From contig NZ_FUZZ01000001.1 of NCBI RefSeq assembly GCF_900168065.1, positions 2,025,264-2,089,263 on the forward strand: 64,000 bases of DNA. The letters run 5' to 3'. Below, one piece after another: positions 18,522 to 28,496 of this stretch. The notes beneath the pieces are model-generated. The model did no database searches. It was given only the letters and a program-made list of their open reading frames with translations, and was not told the DNA's origin. The first letter of the stretch is position 1; every line of letters starts with the position of its first letter. The translations under genes and the position numbers were made by a program. The stretch is from Chitinophaga ginsengisegetis. Lineage in GTDB: Bacteria; Bacteroidota; Bacteroidia; Chitinophagales; Chitinophagaceae.

Positions 18522-19451
18522 ATGGAAAACGCCATCGTAAAAGTTGAGAATCTGTCTCACCGTTACGCGTCCCAGTGGGCGGTAAGAGACATAAATTTTG
18601 AGATCCATAGCCAGGGAGTTGTGGGCCTGCTGGGTTCCAATGGAGCCGGCAAATCCACTACCATGAATATCATTTGTGGGGTGTTAAAACAATCAAAGGG
18701 AGAAGTATTTATCAACGGCATCAACCTGAAAGAAGATCCGGTAACGGCCAAACGAAATATCGGGTTTATGCCGCAAAAGCTGCCGCTGTACCTCGATTTC
18801 ACCGTGGAAGAATACCTCACCTATTGCGCCGATTTGCGGATGGTGGAAAAAGACCAGGTAAAAAAAGCAGTACAGCAGGCATTGGAAAGATGCGGCGTGG
18901 CGCATTTCAGGGAACGCCTGCTCCGCAACCTCTCCGGCGGATACCAGCAACGTGTGGGCATTGCCCAGGCCATTGTGCACAACCCTAAGTTTGTAGTACT
19001 CGATGAACCCACCAACGGCCTCGATCCAAACCAGATCGTGGAAGTAAGGAACCTGATCAAAGAAATTGCAACAGACCGCTCCGTGTTATTGTCTACCCAC
19101 ATCCTCACAGAAGTACAGGCTACCTGCAAGGAAATCAAAATGATTGAAGAAGGGCAGATGGTGTTTTCCGGAACCCTGGAAATGTTCGACAACTACATCG
19201 AACCCAATTCACTGGTAGTAATGCTGGAAACCCCTCCCGCACAGGAGGAACTGCTGAAACTGGAAGGTATCAGGTCTATTGAACAACTGGCCCCCTCCCG
19301 TTTCAGACTCGGATACGACGGGGAAAAGAAAACGGCGCAACGGATCGCGGAAATAAGCGTGGGCAGAGGCTGGGGACTTATGGAACTGATTATTGAAAAG
19401 AGTTCACTGGATGCCGTATTTGCCAGGTTGTCTAAAAAAAATACCAAATAA
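18522..19451 (+). CDS. ABC transporter ATP-binding protein, GldA-like
   Basis: 309-residue ATPase for the membrane protein encoded 21 bp downstream. Walker A GSNGAGKST is at 38-46, the signature LSGGYQQRVGIAQ near 140, Walker B VVLDEPTNGLD near 160 and the switch His in LLSTHILTEV near 190. A C-terminal accessory domain (~225-309) is typical of ABC-2 export ATPases. The neighbour carries GldF- and GldG-like parts, so GldA is the closest named relative; a role in gliding itself is not shown. Confidence 0.9.
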   Translation: MENAIVKVENLSHRYASQWAVRDINFEIHSQGVVGLLGSNGAGKSTTMNIICGVLKQSKGEVFINGINLKEDPVTAKRNIGFMPQKLPLYLDFTVEEYLTYCADLRMVEKDQVKKAVQQALERCGVAHFRERLLRNLSGGYQQRVGIAQAIVHNPKFVVLDEPTNGLDPNQIVEVRNLIKEIATDRSVLLSTHILTEVQATCKEIKMIEEGQMVFSGTLEMFDNYIEPNSLVVMLETPPAQEELLKLEGIRSIEQLAPSRFRLGYDGEKKTAQRIAEISVGRGWGLMELIIEKSSLDAVFARLSKKNTK

Positions 19452-19472
19452 AAAATCAATAAAAGATATTCA

Positions 19473-21773
19473 ATGAGACAAATTTTTAAGATCGCCAAAG
19501 CAGAGTTATTCACTTTGTTTTATTCACCGATCGCCTGGATGATCCTCGTGGTATTTACTTTTCAGACAGGGATGGGTTTTGCAGACACCATGCAGGAGAT
19601 GCTGCGGGGCCAGAGCAGCGGCCTTGGCTTGTCCTTTATCTCCGCCAATATTTTTTCCGGACAACGAGGATTGCTTGCCTCGGTGCAAAGTTATCTCTAT
19701 CTCTATATGCCCCTGCTCACAATGGGATTGATGAGCCGGGAGCTGAGCAGCGGTTCTATCAAATTATTATATTCATCTCCCATCACTTCCTCACAAATCA
19801 TCCGCGGTAAATTCCTGGCGATGATGGCCTATAGCCTCCTGCTGATAGCCGTGCTGCTTGTGTATGTGGTTGTGTGTATGTTTATAGTGGACAAGTTTGA
19901 ACTGGCGCCGGTATTATCGGGACTTCTTGCCATTTACCTCCTGATGTGCGCCTATGCTGCCATTGGATTGTTTATGTCGTCCCTCACCTCCTACCAGGTA
20001 GTGGCCGCCCTCGGAACGCTGGTACTGCTGGGCACCCTCAGCTATATGAACAAAGTATGGCAGAGCATTGATTTTGTACGTGATATCACCTACTGGCTAT
20101 CGATTTCCGGCCGGTGCAACGAAATGATCGCCGGACTGATCTGTACAGAAGATGTACTTTATTTCATTATTGTAGTAGCCATGTTCCTGGGGCTGAGCAT
20201 CCTGAAATTACAGGCCAACCGCACGCATGCATCTTTTTCTTCCGTATGGAGCAAGTATGCACTGGTGGTGATAGCCGCTATGGCGCTGGGTTACACCACC
20301 TCCCGGCCAATATTCATGGCCTATTATGATACTACCGAAACAAAGCGCAATACCCTCACGCCCAACAGCCAGGCCATCATGGCCAAACTGGATGGCGGTC
20401 TCACCATCACCACCTATGTAAATCTCCTCGACCGGGAAGGCTACAATGGGATGCCCGAAATGGTAAATGAAGATAAACAGCAACTGAAACAATATATCCG
20501 TTTCAAACCGGAAACAAAGCTGAAGTACGTTTATTATTATGATACCGCCAGTAATAACCCCCGCCTGAATTTTGTTTATAAAAACAAATCCCTCGCGGAA
20601 ATGGCGCAAAAGGAAGCAGAGATCAAAGACCTGGATATTGATATGTTCCTGAAACCGGAAGAAATAAGAAAGCAAATCAACCTCAGAGATGAAGGCAATG
20701 TTTTTGTTCGCCTGGTAGAAAGAGAAAACGGACAAAAGGCTTTTCTGCGGATTTATGAAGATATGATGAAATTCCCCGATGAAGCAGAAATATCTGCCGT
20801 GTTCAAACGCATGGTGATGAAGCTGCCAAAAATCGCGTTCCTGCAAGGCCAGGGAGAACGGAAAATAGAAGGCGACCGCATAAAGGACTATACCCTGTTT
20901 TCTTCTGTTAAAACATTCCGTTATGCCCTCACCAACCAGGGCTGCGATGTGGAAACACTGGACCTCTCCGGCAATAACCAGATCCCCAAAGGCGTAGACA
21001 TTATCGTGGTTTCCGACATGCTACAGGACATGGATTCCGTTTCAAAACGTAAACTGGATGCCTACATTGCCAATGGCGGAAACCTGGTGGTAACCATCAA
21101 ACCCGGATCAGCGGTGATGGAATCTTTCATCTCACAATTTGGTGTAAAAACAATACCTGGTCAGCTGGTACAACCTAAAACGGATGTAGCGGCCAATGCC
21201 GTGATATGCCGGCCAACAAATGCGGCTATCAGCATCGCACCTATGTTTGAGCTGATGATCAAACAACATGCGTATGTGGGTATGGTAAAAGCGGCTGGTT
21301 TGGTGATGGCGGAAGATAAAGGTTTTAAAGCTACTCCTGTTCTTCAAACCGATACCATGAAAACATGGAACGAAACACAGACCATCGATTTTGTCAATGA
21401 TTCTGCTTCCGTAGATATTATGGCCGGAGAAAAAGCAGACAGCTTCGTTACAGCAATGGCCTTATCGAGAAAAGTAGGTAATAAAGAGCAACGCATCATG
21501 ATTATAGGAGATGCCGACTGTATCAGTAACGGTGGTATGAAACCGCCTATCAGATATTACGGCGCTTCCAACTTTTCTTTGATTCCAGGTATGTTCCATT
21601 GGCTATCTTACGGCACCGTACCGGTAGATGTAAGTCGCCCGCATTCAAAAGACAACACGCTCTTCCTCACCAAAGGAAGTTTGAAAGTGGTGAAATACGG
21701 GTTAATGGGTGTAATCCCCGGATTATTGCTGATAGGCAGCAGCATTTTACTTATCAGGAGAAGAAGAAAATAA
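19473..21773 (+). CDS. GldF-GldG-like fusion: ABC-2 permease plus ABC_transp_aux domain
   Basis: 766-residue inner-membrane protein. Residues ~1-245 are an ABC-2 type permease with six predicted membrane helices (from FYSPIAWMILVVFTFQTG). A further helix at ~262-280 leads into a periplasmic GldG-like domain (~290-735) starting TETKRNTLTPNSQAI and containing GGNLVVTIKPG. A last membrane helix and Arg/Lys tail close it (GLLLIGSSILLIRRRRK). In classical gliding operons gldF and gldG are separate genes. The downstream MutS-like gene starts 14 bp later, so co-transcription is likely. Confidence 0.88.
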   Translation: MRQIFKIAKAELFTLFYSPIAWMILVVFTFQTGMGFADTMQEMLRGQSSGLGLSFISANIFSGQRGLLASVQSYLYLYMPLLTMGLMSRELSSGSIKLLYSSPITSSQIIRGKFLAMMAYSLLLIAVLLVYVVVCMFIVDKFELAPVLSGLLAIYLLMCAYAAIGLFMSSLTSYQVVAALGTLVLLGTLSYMNKVWQSIDFVRDITYWLSISGRCNEMIAGLICTEDVLYFIIVVAMFLGLSILKLQANRTHASFSSVWSKYALVVIAAMALGYTTSRPIFMAYYDTTETKRNTLTPNSQAIMAKLDGGLTITTYVNLLDREGYNGMPEMVNEDKQQLKQYIRFKPETKLKYVYYYDTASNNPRLNFVYKNKSLAEMAQKEAEIKDLDIDMFLKPEEIRKQINLRDEGNVFVRLVERENGQKAFLRIYEDMMKFPDEAEISAVFKRMVMKLPKIAFLQGQGERKIEGDRIKDYTLFSSVKTFRYALTNQGCDVETLDLSGNNQIPKGVDIIVVSDMLQDMDSVSKRKLDAYIANGGNLVVTIKPGSAVMESFISQFGVKTIPGQLVQPKTDVAANAVICRPTNAAISIAPMFELMIKQHAYVGMVKAAGLVMAEDKGFKATPVLQTDTMKTWNETQTIDFVNDSASVDIMAGEKADSFVTAMALSRKVGNKEQRIMIIGDADCISNGGMKPPIRYYGASNFSLIPGMFHWLSYGTVPVDVSRPHSKDNTLFLTKGSLKVVKYGLMGVIPGLLLIGSSILLIRRRRK

Positions 21774-21787
21774 AACAAACAGCTGGT

Positions 21788-23137
21788 ATGAGCCTAATGA
21801 CCGACAAACAAACGCTGAATGACCTGAACATTTTCGGGAAAGGTGGAGGCGATTCAGTGTATACGATATATAACCGCACCTTTACCCGCGGAGGATCGGA
21901 ACTGATGGAAGAAATGTTCCGCAGCCCGCTCTCAGACGCAGCTGCCATTAATGCGCGCAGCACTATCATCCGCGCGTTTTCCCAACAGGAAATACGCTTC
22001 CCGTATGAAGGCGATTGGTTTGATGCCGCAGAACAACACCTGCAGAATACCGATGAACGCACCAAACTGAATGACCAGGAACATACACTGGGCAGGAAGT
22101 TTAATCACCTGATTGCCGCCGATACAGCGTACAAAGCCATTGAAAAAGGTGTAGTGAGCCTGATCGGTATTTTACAGGCAACCCGTACGTTTGCAGACAA
22201 CATCCGGCAACAGGTGGCGGATCTTCCTTACAACAAGGAACTGGCGGCCATCGACCGGTTATTACAAACAGCGGAATTGCAGCCCCTGTTGCAGGAACAT
22301 ACCAAACAGAAATTTTCCTTTGCCACGGTAGCGGAGTATGATAAAATACTCCGCTTCCGGCAACGGAGTATCGTATTGCAATTGCTGGGACATATTTACC
22401 TGGCCGACGTATACCTGTCTGTTGCCCGCACCGCCCGGGAGCGTAAATTCTGTTTCCCCGTTGCCCTGGATGCGGAAAAGCAAACAGTAGTGCTGGAAGA
22501 TTTCTACCATCCGTCTTTAACCAAACCGGTGGTCAATACACTCAACATCACTCCTTCAAGCAATATTATTTTCCTGACAGGCGCCAACATGGCCGGGAAA
22601 TCCACCTTCATGAAAGCACTGGGCATTGCTATGTTCCTGGGCCAGATGGGATTCCCGGTACCTGCTGCAAAAATGGAATTTTCCGTAAGAGATGGCATTT
22701 TCACCACCATCAACCTGCCGGATAACCTGAGCCAGGGCGCCAGTCACTTTTATGCAGAAGTGTTGCGTGTTAAAACCATTGCACAGGAACTAAGCCGCGA
22801 TAAATACCTGTTTGTCATCTTTGATGAACTGTTCCGCGGCACCAATGTAAAAGACGCATACGAAGCCACCATCGCCATTACATCGGCCATTGCACGGAGG
22901 AAGAACTGTATGTTCGTGGTATCTACACATATCATTGAAGCCGGCGACGTGCTCAAAGAGAAATGTGACAATATCAATTTCGTATATCTGCCAACGTTAA
23001 TGGAAGGCAGCAAGCCCGTTTATACCCATAAACTGGCCACAGGCATTACTTCCGACAGGCATGGTATGGTAATTATAAAAAATGAAGGTATCCTGGACAT
23101 ATTGGCCAGGAAAAAATCAATAAAGAAGACCACATGA
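21788..23137 (+). CDS. MutS-core ATPase, first of a tandem pair (no mismatch-binding domain)
   Basis: 449-residue protein with only MutS clamp/lever (domain III-like, ~10-250) and ATPase (domain V, ~255-449) regions; domains I and II and any Smr domain are absent. I chose the ATG opening MSLMTDKQTLNDL, because extending upstream would run into the end of the previous gene. Motifs: Walker A GANMAGKST (~265), signature-like SHFYAEVLRVK, Walker B FVIFDELFRGTNVKDA and STHIIEAGD with the ABC His. It could act on branched or structured DNA instead of mismatches. It overlaps the next, paralogous gene by 4 bp (ATGA). Confidence 0.88.
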   Translation: MSLMTDKQTLNDLNIFGKGGGDSVYTIYNRTFTRGGSELMEEMFRSPLSDAAAINARSTIIRAFSQQEIRFPYEGDWFDAAEQHLQNTDERTKLNDQEHTLGRKFNHLIAADTAYKAIEKGVVSLIGILQATRTFADNIRQQVADLPYNKELAAIDRLLQTAELQPLLQEHTKQKFSFATVAEYDKILRFRQRSIVLQLLGHIYLADVYLSVARTARERKFCFPVALDAEKQTVVLEDFYHPSLTKPVVNTLNITPSSNIIFLTGANMAGKSTFMKALGIAMFLGQMGFPVPAAKMEFSVRDGIFTTINLPDNLSQGASHFYAEVLRVKTIAQELSRDKYLFVIFDELFRGTNVKDAYEATIAITSAIARRKNCMFVVSTHIIEAGDVLKEKCDNINFVYLPTLMEGSKPVYTHKLATGITSDRHGMVIIKNEGILDILARKKSIKKTT

Positions 23138-24444
23138 GCTTTATTGCAGATAAACAAACACTGGACGATCTGTCGCTGCTGGGAAAGTATAATGCCAATT
23201 CCATCTTCAGTCTTTTCAACCAGGTAAAAACCCGGGGTGCGGAGAAACTGCTGGATACCATGTTCCTGCACCCGTTAACCGATGCAGACCAGATCAATGC
23301 CAGGAGCGCCGCATTCCGCTACTTCGGTGATCAGCCCATTCCCTTCCCTTTTGAGGAACAACTGCTGGGCAGCACAGAAGCCTTCCTGGATGAAGGAAGC
23401 AACAGCAACTTTCCCCTGGCCCTCTGGCAAATAAGCCGGAAAAAATTAGCCGCCCTGTTGGTAAAGGATGATGCATATGAACTGCAACTGCAGGGCATAG
23501 CTAACTGCGTACAGCTGTTGAAAGGCTTCACTACGCTACTTGGTCAGCTGGAAAAAGAAGGCCGCGATAAAAACACTCCCTGGGAAAAATGGGTGGCAGG
23601 CGCCCGGAGCATTGTCCGGGATAAACGGCTGCAAAATATAAACGACGAAAGATCCCTGCTGCAAACCGCCAGGCTACACTATCTGCTGGCACACGTATTC
23701 CAGGATAAGTTAAAAGCCTTGCTGGCGCTCACCTACGAAATAGAAGTATATATCACCGTTTCCGGTATTGCCAAAGCAAAAGGATTTTCCTACGCAAAGG
23801 CATTACCGAAAGAAAAAAATGTGCTGGCAGCTAAAGGAGTTAAACATCCTGGCCTGGATAAAGCAGTACCCAACACGCTTTCGTTTAACGGCAACAGCAA
23901 CGTACTGTTTCTCACCGGCGCCAACATGGCGGGAAAATCTACCCTCATGAAAGCAACAGGGATCATGGTGTACCTGGCGCATATGGGATTCCCTGTGGCT
24001 GCACAGGAGCTGGAGTTTTCCGTACTGGATGGCATCTATTCTTCCGTAAATGTACCTGATGACCTGAACCGCGGATACAGCCATTTTTATGCAGAAGTAC
24101 TCCGTGTAAAAAAGGTAGCGGAAGAAGTAGACGCCGACAAACATCTCTTCGTTATTTTCGACGAACTGTTTAAAGGCACCAACGTGAAAGACGCTTATGA
24201 CGCCACACTGGCTGTAACAGCAGCTTTCACCGCTTTCAGGGATTGCTTCTTTATTATTTCCACTCATATCTTTGAAGTGGGAGACGCACTAAAAACCGAA
24301 GGCGATCATATACAGTTTGAATTCCTGCCAACCATCATGGAAGGTACCGTACCGAAATACACCTATACCCTGCAAAAAGGTATTACAACAGACAGACAGG
24401 GAATGATTATTATTGAGAATGAAGGTATCTTAGACATGCTGTAA
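23134..24444 (+). CDS. MutS-core ATPase, second of a tandem pair
   Basis: 436-residue paralogue of the preceding protein, same architecture and start (MSFIADKQTLDDLSLLGKYN). Walker A GANMAGKST is at ~262, then SHFYAEVLRVKKVAEEV, FVIFDELFKGTNVKDA and STHIFEVGD. All ATPase residues look intact in both copies. The ATGA overlap implies coupled translation and fits a heterodimer, as MutS-like ATPases work as dimers with composite sites. An M16 peptidase gene follows by 54 bp. Confidence 0.88.
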   Translation: MSFIADKQTLDDLSLLGKYNANSIFSLFNQVKTRGAEKLLDTMFLHPLTDADQINARSAAFRYFGDQPIPFPFEEQLLGSTEAFLDEGSNSNFPLALWQISRKKLAALLVKDDAYELQLQGIANCVQLLKGFTTLLGQLEKEGRDKNTPWEKWVAGARSIVRDKRLQNINDERSLLQTARLHYLLAHVFQDKLKALLALTYEIEVYITVSGIAKAKGFSYAKALPKEKNVLAAKGVKHPGLDKAVPNTLSFNGNSNVLFLTGANMAGKSTLMKATGIMVYLAHMGFPVAAQELEFSVLDGIYSSVNVPDDLNRGYSHFYAEVLRVKKVAEEVDADKHLFVIFDELFKGTNVKDAYDATLAVTAAFTAFRDCFFIISTHIFEVGDALKTEGDHIQFEFLPTIMEGTVPKYTYTLQKGITTDRQGMIIIENEGILDML

Positions 24445-24498
24445 TGTTCTTATAACGGAACCATGTTACACACAAAAACCAACAAAAGATAAATAGCT

Positions 24499-27303
24499 AT
24501 GCATTATCGTTATCTGGCCATAGCAGGGCTGCTGTGTTTTTCAACAGCAGACAGCTTTGCGCAGGGCTCCGGTCAGAGCCAGGTCATTCCGCTGGACGCT
24601 GCAGTCCGTACCGGGCAATTATCAAATGGATTTACCTACTACATCCGCAAAAACAATGAACCTGCCAAACGCGCAATATTCTACCTGGCCAACAAAGTAG
24701 GTTCTATCCTGGAAGATGAGGACCAACGTGGTCTTGCCCATTTTCTGGAACACATGAATTTTAACGGTACCACCCATTTCCCCAAAAATGAACTGATCGA
24801 TTACCTGCAAAAAGCAGGCGTGCGCTTCGGCGCTGACCTGAACGCCTATACATCGTTCGATGAAACCGTTTACCAGTTGCCTATTCCTACCACTGATCCA
24901 AAAATGGTAAGCCGTGGCCTGGATATTATGCGCGACTGGGCACAGGAAGCCCTGCTGGAAACAGACGATATTGACAAAGAAAGAGGCGTGATCATTGAAG
25001 AGAAACGCCTGCGCGAAGGCGTTGCAGCGCGCATACAGGACAAAACACTCCCCGTGGTGTTAAACAATGCCCGGTATGCCAACCGTTCGCCCATTGGTAC
25101 GGATAGCATACTGCTGCATTTCCCGGCGGCTACACTCCGTCGCTTTTACCACGACTGGTACCGTCCCAACCTGCAGGCACTCATTGTAGTAGGCGATGTG
25201 GATGTTGACCAGGTAGAACAACAGATCCGCAAACAATTTGCAGACCTGAAAAACCCTGCTAACGAAAAACCCCGGCCCGATTATAAAATTGCCCTCACCG
25301 GCAAAAATCAGTTCCTCACCATTACCGACCCCGAAGTATCTGCCACCAACCTGGAAATGGCTATAAAGCATACAGCCGGTAAAATGATCACTACTACCGA
25401 CTATCTCAACACGGTAAAACGGTCGTTGTTTAACCAGGTACTCGGCGCCCGGATCGGGGAATTATCTCAAAAACCCAATCCCCCATTCCTGGGTGTAAAC
25501 GCAGGCATCGGTAACTTAATGGGCGGACTGGATCAGTTCTCCTTTTCCGTGACCGCTAAACCCGGTAAGCTGGCAGAAGCCTTTGCCGCTGGCTGGTCGG
25601 AAGTAGAACAGGTAAAACGTTTCGGCTTTACACAATCAGAGCTGGACCGCGCCAAAGTGGCCTACCTCAACAATCTCGAAAAAGCAGCAAAGGAAAAAGA
25701 TAAAACAGTTTCCGAAAGCTATGTGAAAGAATACCAGGCGTTGTTCCTCGAAGGAGCGGCTTCACCAGGGTTCGACTGGGAATACAATTTCCTGAAAAAG
25801 GAATTGCCGGGTATCAGTCTTGACGATATGAAAGCAGTAGCCAACGAATACATCAAAGATACCAACCGCGATATCTTCATCGTTGCTCCTGACAAAGAGA
25901 AAAACAATCTTCCTGATTCCGCTACCGTTAACGGGTGGTTTAAAACAATAGCCGCGGCCTCGCTGGCAGCGTACAAAGACAACGTTACCGATCAACCGCT
26001 GTTAAAAAAATTACCTGCACCAGGAAAAGTAGTAGCACAAAAAAGCTATGCGGCACTGGGCGTACAACAATTAACTTTGAGCAATGGCGTGAAAGTATGG
26101 CTCAAACCCACCACTTACAAAAATGATGTGATCCAGTTCATGTCATTTGCCCCCGGTGGTATCAATAAATATTCAAATGAAGAGTTCCCCAGTGCTTCCA
26201 GTGCAAACGGAATTATAAGCGGGTCCGGTCTTGCTGACCTTTCGCCGGTTCAGTTATCGAAGATATTAAACGGCAAATCCGCCTCCGTGGGCGCGTTCAT
26301 CAGTGGACGTAGCCAGGGTGTGGGCGGCGCCAGCACCGTGAAAGATTTTGAGACCGCGCTGCAACTGGTATACCTACGGTTTACTGCACCCCGGAAAGAC
26401 ACCGTGCTGTTTGAAAATGCACTGGCCCAATCCAGGGAGCAGATCCAAACCCGTTACAATGATCCGGGCAATGTATTTAAAGATACCGTGACCGCAGTAT
26501 TGAGCGGCTACAATTACCGTACAAGCCCATCTACCTTAGCCAGGCTCGATAGTATCAGCCTGGAAAAAGCGTATGAAGTGTACCGCGACCGCTTTGCGGA
26601 TGCCTCACAGGCTAACTTCGTATTTGTAGGAAACTTTAATACCGACAGCATCAAACCTTTGCTGGAACAATACCTCGGTGCATTGCCTTCCCTGAACAGA
26701 AAGGAGAAAGCCGTGAAACTGCCACTGCGTGTGCCTAAAGGTCAACTGGTAAAAACGGTGACCAAAGGAACTGATAATAAGGCCACTGTATTACTGGTTT
26801 ACAATGGCGACTGCGTGTACAGTACCGAAAATAAAGTACAGCTGCAGGCACTGTCTGAAATACTGCAATACCGCCTGTTAACAAGCCTGCGGGAAAACGC
26901 CGGCGAAGTATACACCCCTTCTGTAAATGCAAATATGTCGAAAGAACCCGAGCAGCGCTTCGCCGTAAATGTATCATTTGGCTGTGCACCTGAACACGTA
27001 GAACACCTCGTAGGACTGGTACAGCAGGATATCGCCAATCTACAGCAACAGGGCGCTACTGCCGATGAAGTGCAGAAATTCAAAGCAGGCTTCCAGAAGC
27101 AATATGAATTACAGGTAGAAAGCAATGAATTCTGGTTACAATACATCTCCGGAAAAATAGAAAGTAATGAAGCGCTGAAAGAGTTGCCTAATATAGAAAA
27201 ACAATTGGGTCGTGTTAACGGCGCATCCATTAAGGCCGCTTCAAAAAATTACCTGGGCGGAGAAAATGTGATCCGCTTTGTTGCCTTGCCGGAAAAGAAA
27301 TAA
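24499..27303 (+). CDS. M16-family (pitrilysin-like) zinc peptidase, secreted
   Basis: 934-residue periplasmic peptidase with four M16 repeats. Signal peptide ends STADSFAQ (~22). The inverted zinc motif HFLEH (His81, Glu84, His85) and distal Glu in VIIEEKRL (~167) are complete, so it should be active. The second half (~540-930) is a non-catalytic M16 pair with LSNGVKVWLKPT at its start. Substrates are probably peptides trapped in the clam-shell chamber. It is the last gene of the probable GldA-like/MutS operon and is followed by a good terminator. Confidence 0.93.
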   Translation: MHYRYLAIAGLLCFSTADSFAQGSGQSQVIPLDAAVRTGQLSNGFTYYIRKNNEPAKRAIFYLANKVGSILEDEDQRGLAHFLEHMNFNGTTHFPKNELIDYLQKAGVRFGADLNAYTSFDETVYQLPIPTTDPKMVSRGLDIMRDWAQEALLETDDIDKERGVIIEEKRLREGVAARIQDKTLPVVLNNARYANRSPIGTDSILLHFPAATLRRFYHDWYRPNLQALIVVGDVDVDQVEQQIRKQFADLKNPANEKPRPDYKIALTGKNQFLTITDPEVSATNLEMAIKHTAGKMITTTDYLNTVKRSLFNQVLGARIGELSQKPNPPFLGVNAGIGNLMGGLDQFSFSVTAKPGKLAEAFAAGWSEVEQVKRFGFTQSELDRAKVAYLNNLEKAAKEKDKTVSESYVKEYQALFLEGAASPGFDWEYNFLKKELPGISLDDMKAVANEYIKDTNRDIFIVAPDKEKNNLPDSATVNGWFKTIAAASLAAYKDNVTDQPLLKKLPAPGKVVAQKSYAALGVQQLTLSNGVKVWLKPTTYKNDVIQFMSFAPGGINKYSNEEFPSASSANGIISGSGLADLSPVQLSKILNGKSASVGAFISGRSQGVGGASTVKDFETALQLVYLRFTAPRKDTVLFENALAQSREQIQTRYNDPGNVFKDTVTAVLSGYNYRTSPSTLARLDSISLEKAYEVYRDRFADASQANFVFVGNFNTDSIKPLLEQYLGALPSLNRKEKAVKLPLRVPKGQLVKTVTKGTDNKATVLLVYNGDCVYSTENKVQLQALSEILQYRLLTSLRENAGEVYTPSVNANMSKEPEQRFAVNVSFGCAPEHVEHLVGLVQQDIANLQQQGATADEVQKFKAGFQKQYELQVESNEFWLQYISGKIESNEALKELPNIEKQLGRVNGASIKAASKNYLGGENVIRFVALPEKK

Positions 27304-27326
27304 AGATTGTTTTTGAGTGATGATGC

Positions 27327-27363
27327 AAAAGCCGTTTCCCTTTACCGGGGGCGGCTTTTTTTT
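27327..27363 (+). terminator. Rho-independent terminator after the M16 gene
   Basis: AAAAGCCG pairs with CGGCTTTT around an inner CCC/GGG hairpin, followed by an unbroken run of eight T. It lies 23 bp after the M16 stop and closes the five-gene unit. The remaining ~185 bp up to the next gene show no further feature. Confidence 0.88.
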
Positions 27364-27548
27364 GGGCGTTATATCAAGGCTGTACCAGCCATTCCAGGAA
27401 CCGGGACATTTTCTCTTTGCTAACCGTGATCGTTTCAGTATGCCTGGTTTATCACAGCCTGTCACTAAACAGGCTTCAAACTCTACTATTACAAGTAGCA
27501 AAAAAGGCACAGAATAAAGTTAACTTAATCAACCTAAATTCTTCAACC

Positions 27549-28469
27549 ATGTCTAAAACCACACCCCTGGTATGGCTCGCCGGCGCCATGCTATTTGTTT
27601 CCTGTAACAAAAACCTCTCACAACCTGCCAACACCGAACCTGAAGCCAGTGCCGGAACTGTCTTCCCCGTTACTTTTAATGTCGATGATTTTTCGCAGGA
27701 GCTGGACAGCTTTGCCCGCATCGCCGGCGATGCCACAACTGCAAAAGATTCGCTGGATGGTCATGTAAAATACCTTTACTACAAAGTGTATGGTACAGGT
27801 GCACAGGCTGCCATCAAACATGAAATTGTGCAGGAAGTAGGTAGTCCTTCTTTTGGTGTAATCCGGGATACATTGCCGCCCGGTAATTACAGGTTTACCT
27901 TGCTGGCTACCGGCGACAAGTATCGTCCAAACATCACCAATGCCGGTTTCAAGTATCCCGGCAGCGATGCTTTCAGCAAGCACTTTGAAATGGTGGTAAA
28001 TGGACCGGCTAATGCCAAAGTTTCACTGGACCGTATTGTGGCGCGACTCCAATTTATTATCCAGGACCCGCTGCCGGCTGATGCCGCCTGGATGGACATT
28101 CAGTTCAGCGGCATCCCGCGGATATTTAATTTTCCTACCGGGGAGGTAAGCAACCCTGCTAACGGTACCGCTTATTCGAACTACCTGGGCTATACGTTCC
28201 AGATACCCGCTTACAACCAGGGAAAGCCAGGTTTTAAAACACAGGCTTACTTCCCCTTGCAGGGCAGCTACACAGTGCCGTCGATAACAGTTGTTTGCAG
28301 AAGTACCCTGGGTAATTTGCTGGCCAACAAAGTCATTAACAATGTTAAGTTTGAAACCAACAAACGCACCGTTTTAAAAGGCAATCTCTTTGCACCCACC
28401 AGCAGTGGCATAGAGGTGGATCTCAACGACACCAACTGGAAACCAGACAGCATAGCCGTATTCTACTGA
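27549..28469 (+). CDS. Lipoprotein of unknown function, fimbrillin-like features
   Basis: 306 residues from the ATG that opens a lipoprotein signal (lipobox MLFVSC); an in-frame extension further upstream has no good start. The body is beta-rich. PPGNYRFTLLATGD, LDRIVARLQFIIQD and KFETNKRTVLKGNLF resemble segments of FimB/Mfa2 and fimbrillin beta-sandwiches, where a late NxRTxLxGxLF strand is common. This is pattern recognition only. It stands alone between two hairpins, with no fimbrial operon beside it. Confidence 0.6.
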   Translation: MSKTTPLVWLAGAMLFVSCNKNLSQPANTEPEASAGTVFPVTFNVDDFSQELDSFARIAGDATTAKDSLDGHVKYLYYKVYGTGAQAAIKHEIVQEVGSPSFGVIRDTLPPGNYRFTLLATGDKYRPNITNAGFKYPGSDAFSKHFEMVVNGPANAKVSLDRIVARLQFIIQDPLPADAAWMDIQFSGIPRIFNFPTGEVSNPANGTAYSNYLGYTFQIPAYNQGKPGFKTQAYFPLQGSYTVPSITVVCRSTLGNLLANKVINNVKFETNKRTVLKGNLFAPTSSGIEVDLNDTNWKPDSIAVFY

Positions 28470-28496
28470 CAGTAACTTTATTGCTATCATTCCACT

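Noticed and set aside
21788..24444. MutS1 or MutS2 mismatch repair proteins
   Set aside because: Domains I and II and the Smr domain are missing; only the core and ATPase regions remain.
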